From: Sulfuriferula sp.
Lineage (GTDB): Bacteria; Pseudomonadota; Gammaproteobacteria; Burkholderiales; Sulfuriferulaceae
Assembly: GCA_013140765.1 (NCBI GenBank)
Contig: JABFSE010000015.1
Coordinates: forward strand, 1 to 62,703
Length of the DNA: 62,703 bases
Reading direction: 5' to 3'
The notes beneath the pieces are model-generated. The model was not told the origin of the DNA and did no database searches. It was given only the letters and a program-made list of their open reading frames with translations. The position numbers were made by a program, and so were the translations under genes. This document shows positions 9,660-21,057 of the stretch, in pieces; positions within the stretch are counted from its first letter, which is position 1, and each line of letters opens with the position of its first letter.

Positions 9660-11059
9660 GTATGGAGTGGATGGCTCCCGCCATGTTTGCGGGCTTGGTA
9701 TTTGTATTGCTGTTAGGTTATCCCGTGGCGTTTTCGTTGGCGGCGAATGGCTTGATTTTCGGTATTGTGGGTTTGCAATTAGGTTACTTGGATATGAGTT
9801 TGATGCAAGCTTTGCCTGAGCGCGTGCTAGGTATTATGGCGAATCAAACTTTATTGGCAATACCGTTCTTTACTTTTATGGGTTTGGTGCTAGAGCGTAG
9901 CGGCATGGCCGAGGATTTGCTCGAAAGTGTAGGGCAGCTATTTGGCGCAGTGCGCGGTGGTTTGGCATACGCGGTGATATTTGTCGGCGCGTTATTGGCG
10001 GCAACGACAGGGGTAGTCGCCGCTTCGGTGATTGCGATGGGGCTGATTTCATTGCCGATTATGATGCGTTATGGCTATGATGCACGTTTGGCAACGGGCG
10101 TTATCGCGGCATCGGGCACGCTGGCGCAGATTATTCCGCCGAGCTTGGTGCTAATCGTGTTAGCGGATCAGTTGGGCGTGTCTGTTGGTGCGCTGTATCA
10201 GGGGGCGTTAGTGCCTAGCCTAGTATTGACGGGCTTGTATGTGCTGTTTGTGTGGGCGGTGACAATGTTAAAACCGACCGCCGCACCTGCGTTGCCTATG
10301 TCAGCGCGACCATTGCAAGGACGTGCTTTGTGGGCAAGTGCTTTGCGTGCGATTTTGCCGCCATTGTTACTGATATTTCTGGTACTGGGTACGATATTCC
10401 TAGGCTGGGCAACGCCGACAGAAGGTGGTGCTATGGGCGCAACAGGCGCGTTATTGCTGGCGTGGGCTCGCCGTCGCCTACCTTTGCATTTATTGAAACA
10501 AGCACTGGATAGCACTACTCGGTTATCTAGCTTTGTGATGTTTATTCTTATAGGCTCTACCGTATTCAGCTTAGTATTTCGCGGCGTGAACGGTGATTTA
10601 TGGGTGGAGCATCTATTAACAGGCTTACCTGGCGGCGCATTAGGATTTTTAATCGTGGTGAATTTGCTGGTGTTTGTGCTGGCATTTTTTCTGGATTTCT
10701 TTGAAATCGCGTTTATTATTATTCCATTACTAGCACCTGTTGCGCAAAAATTAGGTATAGATTTAATCTGGTTCGGTGTGCTGATAGGCATCAATATGCA
10801 AACCTCATTCATGCACCCGCCATTTGGCTTTGCGCTGTTTTATTTGCGTAGCGTCGCCCCTAAAACCATCAAAACCACTGATATTTACCGTGGCGCGATA
10901 CCTTTTGTGATTATCCAGCTAGTCATGGTGGCATTAGTTATTATTTTCCCCAACATCGCCAGCAGTGCCAAACCCGCCACCCTATCCAGCGGCGTAATTG
11001 AAGTGCCGATGGAACAGGACGGCTATGGGGATTATTATTTGCCTAAGGAGTGGCGATAA
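9656..11059 (+). CDS. TRAP transporter large permease subunit (DctM family)
   Basis: 467 residues, about a dozen membrane segments. DctM landmarks: AIPFFTFMGLVLERSGMAEDLL, ASGTLAQIIPPSLVLIVLADQ and FMHPPFGFALFYLRS. The IIPPS and HPPFGFALFYL segments resemble the 'mannitol/chloroaromatic' cluster of DctM proteins, a homology label and not a substrate assignment. An unusual ~35-residue hydrophilic tail (ending YYLPKEWR) follows the last helix. No DctP solute receptor gene is nearby. Confidence 0.9.
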   Translation: MSMEWMAPAMFAGLVFVLLLGYPVAFSLAANGLIFGIVGLQLGYLDMSLMQALPERVLGIMANQTLLAIPFFTFMGLVLERSGMAEDLLESVGQLFGAVRGGLAYAVIFVGALLAATTGVVAASVIAMGLISLPIMMRYGYDARLATGVIAASGTLAQIIPPSLVLIVLADQLGVSVGALYQGALVPSLVLTGLYVLFVWAVTMLKPTAAPALPMSARPLQGRALWASALRAILPPLLLIFLVLGTIFLGWATPTEGGAMGATGALLLAWARRRLPLHLLKQALDSTTRLSSFVMFILIGSTVFSLVFRGVNGDLWVEHLLTGLPGGALGFLIVVNLLVFVLAFFLDFFEIAFIIIPLLAPVAQKLGIDLIWFGVLIGINMQTSFMHPPFGFALFYLRSVAPKTIKTTDIYRGAIPFVIIQLVMVALVIIFPNIASSAKPATLSSGVIEVPMEQDGYGDYYLPKEWR

Positions 11060-11061
11060 GT

Positions 11062-11526
11062 CTATGCGCCGCCCAGGTAGTTGTTTTGTCGCCAAGCCTC
11101 GAAGGTGACGACGGCGACGGTGTTGGATAGGTTTAGGCTGCGGTTATTGGGCATCATGGGTAGGCGTATGCGCTGTTCAGTGCTGAGGCTGTCGAGTATT
11201 TCTGTAGGTAAGCCGCGTGTTTCTGGGCCAAAAACGAATACGTCTTCGGCTTGAAATTGGCAGTGAGCAAAAGGCGTAGCACCTTTGGTGGTGAGCGCAA
11301 AAATGCGTCTGTTGCCGAGGCTGGTCAAGCAGCTTGCCCAGTCAGGGTGAACCTGCAAATCGGCGTACTCATGGTAATCTAGCCCCGCGCGACGTAAATG
11401 TTTGTCTTCGAGCTTGAATCCTAGCGGTTCGACTAGATGTAAGGTGCAGCCTGTATTGGCGGCGAGGCGGATAACATTGCCTGTGTTCGGTGGTATTTCA
11501 GGTTCAAATAGGACGATATGAAACAT
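11062..11526 (-). CDS. trmL: tRNA (cytidine/uridine-2'-O)-methyltransferase TrmL
   Basis: 154 residues, SPOUT methyltransferase that 2'-O-methylates wobble position 34 of tRNA-Leu isoacceptors. Start [21 protein letters not shown] is the family N-terminus. The knot motifs [12 protein letters not shown] and [20 protein letters not shown] are intact. The frame extends 22 codons further upstream but without family similarity. It ends 2 bp from the convergent dctM stop. Confidence 0.94.
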   Translation of the reverse strand: MFHIVLFEPEIPPNTGNVIRLAANTGCTLHLVEPLGFKLEDKHLRRAGLDYHEYADLQVHPDWASCLTSLGNRRIFALTTKGATPFAHCQFQAEDVFVFGPETRGLPTEILDSLSTEQRIRLPMMPNNRSLNLSNTVAVVTFEAWRQNNYLGGA

Positions 11527-11580
11527 GGTGATGTCGAGATTAAATAACGAATTCGCTATTATGAAGCAAAGAGGTGAAAT

Positions 11581-12843
11581 ATGGTTCCCCATTTAACAAC
11601 TGCATTAACAGGACCGCTACTGGATTTAGAGCGGCACATTCTCGGCAATACGGCAAAAATTGAACGTTGGTTTCGTAGCCAGTGGCATCTGCATCATGCG
11701 CCATTTTATACATCGGTTGATTTGCGCAACAGCGGCTTTAAGTTGGCTCCTGTTGATACTAATTTATTTCCAGGTGGTTTTAATAATCTGAATCCTGATT
11801 TTGTGCCTTTAGCTGTGCAGGCGGCGATGAGTGCGGTAGAGAAGATATGTCCGGACGCGCAACAATTATTGCTTATCCCTGAAAACCATACGCGTAATGT
11901 GTTTTATCTGCAAAATGTGGCGCGGTTAGCGAGTATTTTGCGTCAAACGGGCTTGGAAGTGCGTATAGGTAGCTTGATACCTGATATGACTGAGCCGTTA
12001 TTACTGGATATAGGTGCGGACGAAAAGCTGTTGTTGGAGCCTGTGGTACGTCGCGGTAATCGCGTGGGTGTGGCTGATTTTGATCCGTGTGTGGTGTTGT
12101 TGAATAATGATTTATCGGCAGGTGTGCCGCCTATTTTAGAAAATATAGAGCAAAAACTTTTACCACCATTGCACGCAGGTTGGCATGTACGGCGTAAATC
12201 ACAGCATTTTGCGGCATATGACCGCGTAGCAGCTGAGTTTGCCGAGTTGATAGATATTGATCCGTGGTTGATTAACCCATACTTTGCAACTTGCGGTGAG
12301 ATAGACTTTCATGCGCGTGTGGGGGAGGCGTGCTTGGAAGCGCATGTGGGATTCATGCTCGAGCAAATCCGTGAAAAGTATCAGCAATACGGCATAGATG
12401 CCGATCCGTTTGTCATTGTTAAAGCCGATGCAGGTACATACGGTATGGGGATAATGACGGTAAAAAGCCCTGAAGATGTGCGTGATTTGAATCGTAAACA
12501 GCGTAACAAAATGGCAGTGGGTAAAGAGGGCTTGCAGGTGTCGGAGGTGATTATTCAAGAGGGTGTTTACACTTTTGAGAGTATTAACGAGGCGATTGCC
12601 GAGCCTGTGGTGTATATGATGGATCATTTTGTGGTGGGTGGTTTTTATCGCGTGCACACGGGGCGTGGCGTGGATGAAAATTTGAATGCACCTGGTATGC
12701 ACTTTGTGCCGCTGGCATTTGAAACGCCGTGCTGTACGCCGAATCAATTGGCGAATCCTGATGCCACGCCTAATCGTTTTTATACCTACGGCGTGGTGGC
12801 GCGGTTGGCAATGCTGGCGGCGGCGATAGAGTTGGAACAATGA
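11581..12843 (+). CDS. gshA: Glutamate-cysteine ligase, Acidithiobacillus/betaproteobacterial type
   Basis: 420 residues. First step of glutathione synthesis: ATP-dependent joining of the Glu gamma-carboxyl to Cys. It resembles the short gshA type known from Acidithiobacillus and betaproteobacteria rather than enteric Gsh[23 protein letters not shown] near residue 50, [20 protein letters not shown] near 277 and [17 protein letters not shown] near 340. The ribosome site AGAGGTG lies 5 nt before ATG. The stop overlaps gshB (ATGA), so the two are coupled. Confidence 0.93.
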   Translation: MVPHLTTALTGPLLDLERHILGNTAKIERWFRSQWHLHHAPFYTSVDLRNSGFKLAPVDTNLFPGGFNNLNPDFVPLAVQAAMSAVEKICPDAQQLLLIPENHTRNVFYLQNVARLASILRQTGLEVRIGSLIPDMTEPLLLDIGADEKLLLEPVVRRGNRVGVADFDPCVVLLNNDLSAGVPPILENIEQKLLPPLHAGWHVRRKSQHFAAYDRVAAEFAELIDIDPWLINPYFATCGEIDFHARVGEACLEAHVGFMLEQIREKYQQYGIDADPFVIVKADAGTYGMGIMTVKSPEDVRDLNRKQRNKMAVGKEGLQVSEVIIQEGVYTFESINEAIAEPVVYMMDHFVVGGFYRVHTGRGVDENLNAPGMHFVPLAFETPCCTPNQLANPDATPNRFYTYGVVARLAMLAAAIELEQ

Positions 12844-13784
12844 AATTTTTATTTATTATCGACCCCATTAGCACGCTCAAAGCCTATAAAGATAGCACGG
12901 TGGCAATGATGCGCGAGGCAGCGCGGCGTGGGCATGAGATTTGCGTAGTTCGTCCCATAGATGTGCTGTTACGTGATGGCGTGGTGATGGCGGATGTGTG
13001 CGGTGTGCAGATTAGCGATGATGACGCGAATTGGTATCAGCTAGGCGTTAAATTACGGCTGAATTTAACGGCGTTTGAGGCAGTGCTCATGCGTAAAGAC
13101 CCGCCGTTTGATACAGAGTATTTATACACTACGCATTTGCTGAGTTTGGCTGAACAGCAGGGTGCGCGGGTGCTGAATAAGCCTAGTATGTTGCGGGATT
13201 TTAATGAAAAACTGGCAATTGCCAAGTTTGCGCAGTTTACCGTGCCGACTTTGGTGAGTCGTCGCGCGGCAGAAATTAAATTGTTTGTGGCCGAGCAGGA
13301 CGATGTGATTTTGAAACCGCTGGATGGTATGGGCGGTAGTAGCATATTCCGTGTGCGCACAGGCGAGGTGAATCTGAATGTGATACTCGAGGTGATGACG
13401 CAGTTAAATACGCGCACTATCATGGCGCAACGTTATATTCCCGCTATTAGTGCGGGCGATAAGCGTATTTTGTTGATTAACGGTGTGCCTGTGCCGTTTG
13501 CCCTAGCGCGGATTCCTGCATCTGGCGAAACACGTGGCAATCTGGCGGCAGGCGGGCACGGTGTGGCGCAAGCATTGACGGCACGTGATAAAGAAATTGC
13601 TGACACAATTGCACCTGTGTTGCGTGATATGGGCTTATTTTTGGTGGGGCTGGATGTGATAGGGGATTATTTAACTGAAATCAACGTCACTAGCCCTACG
13701 GGTTTTGTGGAAATTACGCAACAAACTGATAGCAATGTGGCGAGCTTGTTGGTGGATGCGTTGGAGCAGGTATGCGCTTGCTGA
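12840..13784 (+). CDS. gshB: Glutathione synthetase
   Basis: 314 residues, ATP-grasp enzyme adding glycine to gamma-glutamylcysteine. Motifs: N-terminal FLFIDPIS-like start, VLMRKDPPFDTEYLYTTHLL, the ATP-binding DVILKPLDGMGGSSIFRV, GDKRILLINGVPVPFALARI and ITEINVTSPTGF-type ending (TEINVTSPTGFVEI). Its start overlaps gshA by 4 nt and its end overlaps apbE by 13 nt, placing it in one transcription unit with both. Confidence 0.95.
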   Translation: MKFLFIIDPISTLKAYKDSTVAMMREAARRGHEICVVRPIDVLLRDGVVMADVCGVQISDDDANWYQLGVKLRLNLTAFEAVLMRKDPPFDTEYLYTTHLLSLAEQQGARVLNKPSMLRDFNEKLAIAKFAQFTVPTLVSRRAAEIKLFVAEQDDVILKPLDGMGGSSIFRVRTGEVNLNVILEVMTQLNTRTIMAQRYIPAISAGDKRILLINGVPVPFALARIPASGETRGNLAAGGHGVAQALTARDKEIADTIAPVLRDMGLFLVGLDVIGDYLTEINVTSPTGFVEITQQTDSNVASLLVDALEQVCAC

Positions 13785-14776
13785 TTGTGCTGGTGATGTT
13801 GGTATTGGCGGGCTGTAGTCAGCCACAGACCTATAGTCAAGAAAGCTATGTGTTTGGGACGCGAGTAGAGATTACCATTTACGGCGCACCGCAGGCATTG
13901 GCGGCGCGTGTGACTAAGCAAGTATTGCGCGATTTCGACGAAATGCACCACACTTTGCACGCGTGGGAGCCAGGTACGCTGTCGCGGATGAATGCTGTTT
14001 TTGCATTATCGCCTGTGCCAGCGGCTATCGCGCCTGGCATGATACCGATTATTCAAGATGCAACACGTTATTCTGTCCAATCAGGCGGGACATTTAACCC
14101 TGCTATCGGTAATTTGATTAAGCTGTGGGGGTTTCAGTCGGACCATTTTGAGGCAAAATTGCCTGACCCTGCAGCGATTAAAAAACTGCTCGCTGAACGC
14201 CCACAAATGCAAGACATAGTGCTGGACGGTATTATGTTTCATAGCACGAATCCTGCTGTGCGGCTGGATTTAGGCGGCTATGCTAAAGGCTATGCGCTGG
14301 ATATAGCGGCGGCTTATTTGCGTAGTCAGGGGATTAAAAATGCCTTAATCAATATCGGTGGTAATATCATGGCAATAGGGCAACACGGCGACCGACCTTG
14401 GCGTGTGGGCATACAGCATCCGCGTAAACCATCGCCTATTGCGCTATTGGATTTGCGTGATGGTGAAGCGGTGGGTACGTCGGGGGATTATCAACGTTAT
14501 TTTGAATTAGGCGGTAAGCGTTATTGCCATATTATCGACCCGCATACAGGCTGGCCCGCGCAAGGCGTGCAGGCGGTAACGGTGTTGATTCCGCCGAGCA
14601 CCCACGCGGGGACGTTGTCAGATGTGGCGAGTAAGCCTATTTTTATTGCAGGTGTGGCTGGTTGGCAAGCGGCGGCGCAAAAAATGGGCGTGCAGGATGT
14701 GATGTTAATAGATGCGGCAGGCAAGGTTTATATGACTGATGCGATGAAGAAACGATTGAATTTTAAGCTAAATTAG
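13772..14776 (+). CDS. apbE: ApbE-family FAD:protein FMN transferase (lipoprotein)
   Basis: 334 residues. Transfers FMN from FAD onto Thr of flavoproteins such as RnfG/NqrC. N-terminal lipoprotein signal MRLLIVLVMLVLAGCSQ with lipobox LAGC. Family motifs: FGTRVEITIYG, GGTFNPAIGNLIKLWGF, RLDLGGYAKGYALD, INIGGNIMAIG, VGTSGDYQRYF and HIIDPHTGWPAQ (metal/FAD site). It sits in an overlapping frame between gshB and the PTS genes; no Rnf, Nqr or other flavoprotein substrate is in the window. Confidence 0.93.
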   Translation: MRLLIVLVMLVLAGCSQPQTYSQESYVFGTRVEITIYGAPQALAARVTKQVLRDFDEMHHTLHAWEPGTLSRMNAVFALSPVPAAIAPGMIPIIQDATRYSVQSGGTFNPAIGNLIKLWGFQSDHFEAKLPDPAAIKKLLAERPQMQDIVLDGIMFHSTNPAVRLDLGGYAKGYALDIAAAYLRSQGIKNALINIGGNIMAIGQHGDRPWRVGIQHPRKPSPIALLDLRDGEAVGTSGDYQRYFELGGKRYCHIIDPHTGWPAQGVQAVTVLIPPSTHAGTLSDVASKPIFIAGVAGWQAAAQKMGVQDVMLIDAAGKVYMTDAMKKRLNFKLN

Positions 14777-14785
14777 GGAGTAGCA

Positions 14786-15196
14786 ATGATAGGCATACTC
14801 ATTGTCGCGCATGGGACATTAGGCGAGAGCCTGATACAGTGCGCAACGCATGTATTGGGTAGTCGTCCAGTACAAGTGCAAGCATTGGATGTCAGTGCGC
14901 AGACGCAATTATGTATGCTGGACGATGCGCAGGCATTGTTGCAAGAATTAGAGCAGGGCGATGGGGTGTTGTTGCTGTCAGATATTTATGGTGCGACACC
15001 ATGTAATACCATGTGTCGCTTGCTGATGCCTGGACAGGTTGAAGGGGTTGCTGGGGTTAATTTGCCTATGTTAATGCGTGCGATTACGTATCGTCATTTG
15101 ACTATGGCTGATTTAATAACGAAAACCGTCTCGGGCGGACAAGAAGGCATTTTACATATAACAACGGAGTTTTGCGATGCTGCAACAGGACATTGA
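14786..15196 (+). CDS. PTS EIIA component, mannose family
   Basis: 136 residues of EIIA-Man fold. IGILIVAHGTLGESL carries the conserved His-9 that accepts phosphate from HPr; LLSDIYGATPCNTMCRLL is the second family motif. Betaproteobacteria commonly have this EIIA with HPr and EI but no sugar permease, and the set is thought to be regulatory (family knowledge). Here also no EIIB/EIIC is seen. Its 3' end overlaps ptsH by 20 bp. Confidence 0.9.
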   Translation: MIGILIVAHGTLGESLIQCATHVLGSRPVQVQALDVSAQTQLCMLDDAQALLQELEQGDGVLLLSDIYGATPCNTMCRLLMPGQVEGVAGVNLPMLMRAITYRHLTMADLITKTVSGGQEGILHITTEFCDAATGH

Positions 15197-15446
15197 AATC
15201 ATTAACAAGCTGGGCTTACATGCACGTGCTTCAGCTAAATTAACGCAAACGGCGAGTCAGTTCACCAGTGAAATCTGGATTACCCGCAATCAGCGTCGAG
15301 TCAACGCCAAAAGCATTATGGGGGTGATGATGTTGGCGGCGGCTAAAGGTACGACTGTCACCTTGGATACTGATGGCTTGGACGAACAAGCTGCGATGAC
15401 GGCATTGGTCCACCTTATCAATGATAAATTCGGGGAGGGCGAGTGA
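15177..15446 (+). CDS. ptsH: HPr phosphocarrier protein
   Basis: 89 residues. Carries phosphate from EI to EIIA. The EI-phosphorylated His is in NKLGLHARASAKL (His-16 here) and the regulatory Ser region is NAKSIMGVMMLAAAKGT. The start lies inside the EIIA gene, 20 bp before its stop; the stop overlaps the GTG start of ptsI by 3 nt. Confidence 0.95.
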   Translation: MLQQDIEIINKLGLHARASAKLTQTASQFTSEIWITRNQRRVNAKSIMGVMMLAAAKGTTVTLDTDGLDEQAAMTALVHLINDKFGEGE

Positions 15447-17167
15447 GCTTTACCTTACATGGTATAGGCGTTTCACCAGGCATTGCTATCGGCGTGGCGC
15501 GATTGGCTTCGCACAGTCGCGTCGAAGTGGCGCATTATGTCCTGCCTGCACAGTTTATTGATAAAGAAATAGCGCGATTTGATGATGCGATGAACACCGT
15601 GCGTCAGGAAATGCAAGCCTTACGCGCACAGATTCCAGCTAATGCACCTGCTGAAATGCCTGCGTTTTTGGATATGCACTTGATGATATTGGATGATTCA
15701 ACTTTGTCCAGTGTTCCCAAGCAATTGATGCGTAGCCAATCTTGCAATGCGGAATGGGCGTTGACACAGCAAATGGAGCAGTTGGTCGCGCAATTTGAAG
15801 CGATAGAAGACGCTTATTTGCGTGAGCGCAAGACGGACGTGGTGCAAGTTGTAGAGCGTGTACTTAAAGTGCTACTGGGGCATCCTGATAATTTACCTTC
15901 TAATGAAAGCAATCTCGCAGATTGTATTTTAGTCGCGCATGATTTATCGCCTGCTGACATGATTAACTTCAAGCGTCAGCAGTTTGCCGCGTTCATTACT
16001 GACGTGGGTGGAGCAACTTCCCATGCCGCCATTTTGGCGCGGAGCATGAATATCATCTCGGTGATGGCGTTGCATAGCGCGTTGAGCCTGATACGTGATA
16101 ATGAAATTATCATCGTCGATGGTCAGCAAGGCGTGGTGATTGTTGACCCTGATGATGCCGAGTTAGAAGAATATCAATTACGCCAAAATCAGTGGCGTAT
16201 TGAACATCAAAAGCTCAAGCGCATTACCAGTAGTCGTGCCGCCACCATAGACGGTATAGAAATCGAGCTGCACGCCAATATCGAATTGCCGCAGGATATA
16301 GCTGCCGTGAAAGCCTCTGGGGCAACAGGAATAGGTTTATTTCGCAGTGAATTTCTATTCATGAATCGGGTGGGCTTGCCGACAGAAGATGAGCAGTTTG
16401 AGGCTTATCGCGAAGTCGCGGCGGCAATGAATGGGATGCCTGTCACTATTCGCACCTTGGATGTGGGTGCAGATAAGCCGCTGGGTGAGCTGACTGAACA
16501 TACCCTGAACCCTGCGTTGGGGCGGCGTGCTATTCGTTTGTGCTTATCTGAGCAGGCACTTTTTCATACTCAATTGCGTGCCATATTGCGTGCTTCGCAT
16601 TACGGTAATGTTAAAATCCTGATACCGATGTTGAGCAATTTAACTGAATTGCGCCAAACTTATACAGCGATAGAGCGTGCTAAAACGAGCCTGACCGCTG
16701 AAAATATTGCGTTTGATAATACGATAGCTGTCGGTGGCATGATAGAAATACCCGCCGCCGCATTGATGGCGAGTGCTTTCGCCGAACGGCTGGATTTTTT
16801 ATCCATAGGGACCAACGATTTAATTCAATACACCTTGGCGATAGACCGTGCCGACGACAAAGTGAGTTATTTGTACGATCCACTGCACCCTGCTGTATTA
16901 CAGCTTATCGTGATGACATTACGCGCAGGCGAAAAAGCGGGTAAACCCGTCTCTGTGTGTGGTGAAATGGCGGGCGATCCAAAATTAACGCGTTTGTTGT
17001 TGGGCATGGGTTTGCGTCGGTTTTCTATGCAGTCAGCCAGCTTATTAAGCGTTAAACAGCAGGTGTTGACTACGCAAATAAGTGATGCGCAGAGTTTGAT
17101 ACAAAAAGTCTTGAAAGCGACCGATACCGACAAAGTGGATATGTTGATGGCGCGTTTGAATCAGTAG
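15443..17167 (+). CDS. ptsI: Phosphoenolpyruvate-protein phosphotransferase, PTS enzyme I
   Basis: 574 residues, normal EI length. Takes phosphate from PEP and passes it to HPr. The active His lies in TDVGGATSHAAILARSMNI; the PEP/Mg site is seen in GIGLFRSEFLFMNR, TIRTLDVGADKPL, DFLSIGTNDLIQYTLAIDR and SVCGEMAGDP (conserved Cys). The start codon is GTG overlapping the ptsH stop (GTGA), with GGGGAGGGCGA just upstream. Confidence 0.95.
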   Translation: MSFTLHGIGVSPGIAIGVARLASHSRVEVAHYVLPAQFIDKEIARFDDAMNTVRQEMQALRAQIPANAPAEMPAFLDMHLMILDDSTLSSVPKQLMRSQSCNAEWALTQQMEQLVAQFEAIEDAYLRERKTDVVQVVERVLKVLLGHPDNLPSNESNLADCILVAHDLSPADMINFKRQQFAAFITDVGGATSHAAILARSMNIISVMALHSALSLIRDNEIIIVDGQQGVVIVDPDDAELEEYQLRQNQWRIEHQKLKRITSSRAATIDGIEIELHANIELPQDIAAVKASGATGIGLFRSEFLFMNRVGLPTEDEQFEAYREVAAAMNGMPVTIRTLDVGADKPLGELTEHTLNPALGRRAIRLCLSEQALFHTQLRAILRASHYGNVKILIPMLSNLTELRQTYTAIERAKTSLTAENIAFDNTIAVGGMIEIPAAALMASAFAERLDFLSIGTNDLIQYTLAIDRADDKVSYLYDPLHPAVLQLIVMTLRAGEKAGKPVSVCGEMAGDPKLTRLLLGMGLRRFSMQSASLLSVKQQVLTTQISDAQSLIQKVLKATDTDKVDMLMARLNQ

Positions 17168-17191
17168 TTTTAGTGTGATTTTATTATCTAG

Positions 17192-18832
<1,641 letters not shown>

Positions 18833-18848
18833 TTTGCGGTGCGGTGGC

Positions 18849-19718
18849 TCAATCTGCATTTTTTTGAGGCAATCGGGCTTCCAGCATCCGTAATTGACGC
18901 GCGGCTTCTTCAGCGCGTGCGTCGTCAATTTCACGCATCACAGCGTGTAAATCAACGGGGCTGTCTTTACCGACAAAGACACCTGTGAGCGCACTATTGG
19001 GTAGCAATTCGCCTTGTTCATACAAAGCCCAAATTTCATTGCCATACTGCGTTTGCAATAATTCAGGCGCAAAATTCGCGAAATACTGCGTCAGATTATT
19101 GACATCACGCACCAGCAGACTTTGCGCGTGATTATTACCCGCCGCGTCCACTGCCTGAGGCAAATCTATGATGACGGGTCCGTGTTCGCCTAGCAGAATA
19201 TTGTATTCCGATAAGTCGCCATGTATCACCCCAGCGCACAGCATTAACACCACTTGGTGCAATAATGTGTGGAAGTGCTCCCGGGCTTCTACGGGTGTAA
19301 ACGCAACATCATTCAAGCGTGGCGCGGCGTTGCCCGCAGCGTCAGTGACCAACTCCATTAACAACACACCCTCATGAAAATGATAGGGTTTAGGCACGCA
19401 CACGCCAGCGGCGGCAAGACGATACAGGGCATCTACCTCAGCATTTTGCCAAGCGGCTTCTTGCGCCTCACGCCCATAGCGTGAGCCTTTCGCCATTGCC
19501 CTCGCCATGCGGCTATTTTTTACCTTACGATTCTCGGTGTAGTCCACGCTTTGACGAAAGCTACGTTTATTCGCCTCCTTGTAAACCTTGGCACAGCGTA
19601 CTTCGTCACCACAACGCACAACAAACACCGTCGCTTCTTTGCCGCTCATGAGCTGACGGATGACATCATCAATGAAGCCGTCTTCAAGTAGGGGTATGAG
19701 TCTTTTCGGTATTTTCAT
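18849..19718 (-). CDS. RIO-type serine protein kinase
   Basis: 289 residues. RIO1-like kinase fold: N-terminal phosphate loop region LMSGKEATVFVVRCGDEVR with Lys in CAKVYKE, hinge LLMELVTD, catalytic loop VIHGDLSEYNILL and metal loop VIIDLPQAVD. All catalytic residues look intact. Bacterial RIO proteins are poorly characterised; archaeal and eukaryotic relatives act in ribosome maturation. Convergent with pgm (16 bp between stops). Confidence 0.88.
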   Translation of the reverse strand: MKIPKRLIPLLEDGFIDDVIRQLMSGKEATVFVVRCGDEVRCAKVYKEANKRSFRQSVDYTENRKVKNSRMARAMAKGSRYGREAQEAAWQNAEVDALYRLAAAGVCVPKPYHFHEGVLLMELVTDAAGNAAPRLNDVAFTPVEAREHFHTLLHQVVLMLCAGVIHGDLSEYNILLGEHGPVIIDLPQAVDAAGNNHAQSLLVRDVNNLTQYFANFAPELLQTQYGNEIWALYEQGELLPNSALTGVFVGKDSPVDLHAVMREIDDARAEEAARQLRMLEARLPQKNAD

Positions 19719-19779
19719 AAATAAATCGCGGCGGTGTTTAGCGGGTAATGATAAGTGTGTAGTGTACCATAGTTTTTAT

Positions 19780-19810
19780 GGTTAAATGTTGGAATGTTAG
19801 AACTGACCCC
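19780..19810. repeat. Copy 2 of the ~31-bp dispersed repeat
   Basis: Contains TGTTAGAACTGACCCC at 19795-19810, the exact reverse complement of 149-164, with weaker similarity through 19780. It lies between the RIO kinase gene and the dnaJ terminator, in a 131-bp gene-free gap (19719-19849) that otherwise holds only the terminator and an A/T-rich leader for the RIO gene. Confidence 0.5.
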
Positions 19811-19817
19811 GTATAAA

Positions 19818-19845
19818 ATACCGCTCACTTGGGTGTGAGCGGTAT
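19818..19845 (-). terminator. Rho-independent terminator of dnaJ
   Basis: 11-bp perfect stem ATACCGCTCAC / GTGAGCGGTAT (19818-19828 with 19835-19845), 6-nt loop. On the minus strand it follows the dnaJ stop by 4 nt and is trailed by TTTTAT, a short U-tract. Confidence 0.8.
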
Positions 19846-19849
19846 GCTT

Positions 19850-20962
19850 TTAGCCTGCGAAGAAGGCTTTTACTTTATCCATAAATGAATGGGCTTTAGG
19901 GCTGTGACGGGCGTTGTCTTCGCGGTTGAGGTTTTCTAGCTCGCGTAACAATTCTTTTTGGCGTTCGGTTAGGTTGACGGGGGTTTCTATCGCAACATGG
20001 CACATTAAGTCGCCAGGCGCATTGGTACGCACGCCTTGTATGCCTTTGCCGCGCAGGCGGAATACTTTGCCTGATTGGGTTTCTGCTGGGATTTTTAGTT
20101 TGGCATGACCGTCTAGCGTCGGGATTTCGATTTCGCCGCCGAGTGCCGCTGTGGTAAAGCTAATCGGCATTTCGCAATGCAAGTCGTTGTGTTCACGCTG
20201 GAATACGGTATGTGCTTTGAGGTGAATAACAACGTATAGGTCGCCAGTAGGACCGCCGTTTACACCTGCTTCGCCTTCGCCTGATAAGCGGATGCGGTCG
20301 CCGTTGTCCACGCCTGAAGGGATGCGTACCGATAAGGTTTTGTGTTTTTTAACACGCCCTGCACCATTGCAAGTGCCGCATGGGGTAGGGATGATTTTGC
20401 CTGTGCCGTGGCATTTTGGGCAGGTTTGTTGTATGGAGAAAAATCCTTGTTGCACACGTACTTGCCCATGACCGCCGCAAGTGTTGCAAGTGGTGGCTTG
20501 TGTGCCTGGTTTTGCGCCCGTGCCGTGGCAGGTTTCGCATTCTTCTTGAGTGGGAATACGGATTTTGGTTTCTGTGCCACGCGCAGCTTCTTCTAGGGTG
20601 ATTTCTAAATTGTATTGTAAATCTGCACCGCGATGGACGTTGGATCGCGCACGTCCGCCGCCGAAAATATCGCCGAAAATATCACCAAAGGCATCAGAGG
20701 AGAATCCACCTGCGCCACCACCCATGCCAGCACCTTGCTCTAGTCCTGCGTGCCCGTATTGATCGTAGGTGGCGCGTTTTTGGCTGTCGGTTAAGGTTTC
20801 GTAGGCGGTTTTTGCTTCTTTGAATTGTTCTTCAGCTTTGGGATTGTCTGGATTGCGGTCAGGGTGATACTTCATCGCTAGGCGACGATAGGCTTTTTTG
20901 AGTTCGTCTTCGCTGGCATCACGATTGACACCTAGCACTTCATAATAATCGCGTTTAGACAT
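19850..20962 (-). CDS. dnaJ: Chaperone DnaJ (Hsp40)
   Basis: 370 residues. J-domain at the N-terminus with the HPD in [10 protein letters not shown], Gly/Phe-rich linker ([20 protein letters not shown]), four CxxCxGxG zinc repeats between about residues 135 and 205 ([33 protein letters not shown]) and the C-terminal substrate-binding domain. It stimulates DnaK ATPase and delivers clients. It lies 95 bp after dnaK; a hairpin in that gap may reduce read-through. Confidence 0.97.
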   Translation of the reverse strand: MSKRDYYEVLGVNRDASEDELKKAYRRLAMKYHPDRNPDNPKAEEQFKEAKTAYETLTDSQKRATYDQYGHAGLEQGAGMGGGAGGFSSDAFGDIFGDIFGGGRARSNVHRGADLQYNLEITLEEAARGTETKIRIPTQEECETCHGTGAKPGTQATTCNTCGGHGQVRVQQGFFSIQQTCPKCHGTGKIIPTPCGTCNGAGRVKKHKTLSVRIPSGVDNGDRIRLSGEGEAGVNGGPTGDLYVVIHLKAHTVFQREHNDLHCEMPISFTTAALGGEIEIPTLDGHAKLKIPAETQSGKVFRLRGKGIQGVRTNAPGDLMCHVAIETPVNLTERQKELLRELENLNREDNARHSPKAHSFMDKVKAFFAG

Positions 20963-21011
20963 GATTTTTCAGTAATTTCTTAGCTAACTAACATTGCGGT
21001 TGTAAGTAACG

Positions 21012-21043
21012 AAATCAGGATGCGCACACGCGCGTCCTGATTT
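21012..21043 (-). terminator. Hairpin between dnaK and dnaJ (weak terminator or processing site)
   Basis: AAATCAGGA at 21012-21020 pairs perfectly with TCCTGATTT at 21035-21043; the 14-nt interior (TGCGCACACGCGCG) can form an inner GC stem. On the minus strand only TTTCGTT follows, so it is a weak terminator at best and more likely an attenuator or mRNA-stabilising hairpin (inference). Confidence 0.55.
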
Positions 21044-21057
21044 AACGCGCAAAAGAC

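Noticed and set aside
10198-10812. 204-codon minus-strand frame inside dctM
   Set aside because: Antisense shadow of a hydrophobic membrane gene, rich in Asn/Pro/Thr; no recognisable domain.
12199-12840. 213-codon minus-strand frame inside gshA
   Set aside because: His/Arg/Ile-rich antisense shadow of a gene with intact glutamate-cysteine ligase motifs.
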